From an uncultured Eubacteriales bacterium (lineage in GTDB: Bacteria > Bacillota > Clostridia > Peptostreptococcales > Anaerovoracaceae): 30,124 bases of DNA. This document shows positions 30,073 through 30,124 of the stretch, piece after piece. Numbering within the stretch: the first letter of the stretch is position 1; each line of letters opens with the position of its first letter. Below the pieces are notes generated by a model. That model searched no databases and was not told the origin of the DNA. It was given only the letters and a program-made list of their open reading frames with translations. The position numbers were made by a program, and so were the translations under genes. Location of the stretch: NCBI GenBank assembly GCA_900540145.1, contig UQEW01000020.1, forward strand, positions 1 to 30,124. Direction: 5' to 3'.

Positions 30073-30124
30073 GAATTTACAGAAAATGGAAATTTTCAGG
30101 CGTGGAGACCGGGAATAATGTAAA

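Overview
The window reads as the chromosome of an anaerobic, endospore-forming Clostridia member. This rests on a cotJABC spore-coat operon, a PdaA-type cortex deacetylase, a selenocysteine-containing glycine/sarcosine/betaine reductase, ferredoxin-type oxidoreductases, AGGAGG-type ribosome binding sites and AT-rich spacers. An amino-acid-fermenting relative of the Anaerovoracaceae/Family XIII group would fit, but that placement is inference only. Most genes lie on the minus strand.

Left edge (1-1400): a small accessory island. It has the start of a secreted protein, a type I toxin-antitoxin-like locus (a 28-residue membrane peptide on the minus strand facing a strong plus-strand promoter and short RNA), and a minus-strand group of a 5'-truncated RadC/JAB protein, an unknown 67-residue protein and a VapD-like protein. 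The island abuts an AEC-family transporter gene whose promoter places its ATG at about +1.

2.4-12.6 kb: an anchored secreted protein with a cohesin-like domain followed by a secreted GH25 lysozyme with a dockerin; an aldo/keto reductase with two 4Fe-4S motifs; a RelQ-type small alarmone synthetase; a nicotinamidase-like hydrolase with a degenerate class V aminotransferase-fold protein; an SGNH hydrolase plus MBOAT acyltransferase pair; and a KdpDE-like two-component system without kdpFABC.

12.6-18 kb: cotJABC behind a mother-cell-type promoter, a 29-codon ORF, a secreted nuclease, pdaA with its SD inside a hairpin, a twice-deleted MFS pseudogene and GAPDH.

18-22.7 kb: a single-aptamer glycine riboswitch with its promoter and terminator controls grdX-grdE-grdB. 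grdB contains an in-frame UGA (Sec). No grdA, grdC or grdD is present here. Upstream lie two decayed genes (a GNAT fragment and a frameshifted unknown).

22.7-30.1 kb: a cupin-flavodoxin-carboxymuconolactone decarboxylase operon, a small membrane-anchored unknown, two tandem MATE transporters (the upstream one fused in frame to a Nudix hydrolase), an RlmD-type 23S rRNA methyltransferase, and a repeat-rich right edge that shares a 19-bp element with the spacer after grdB.
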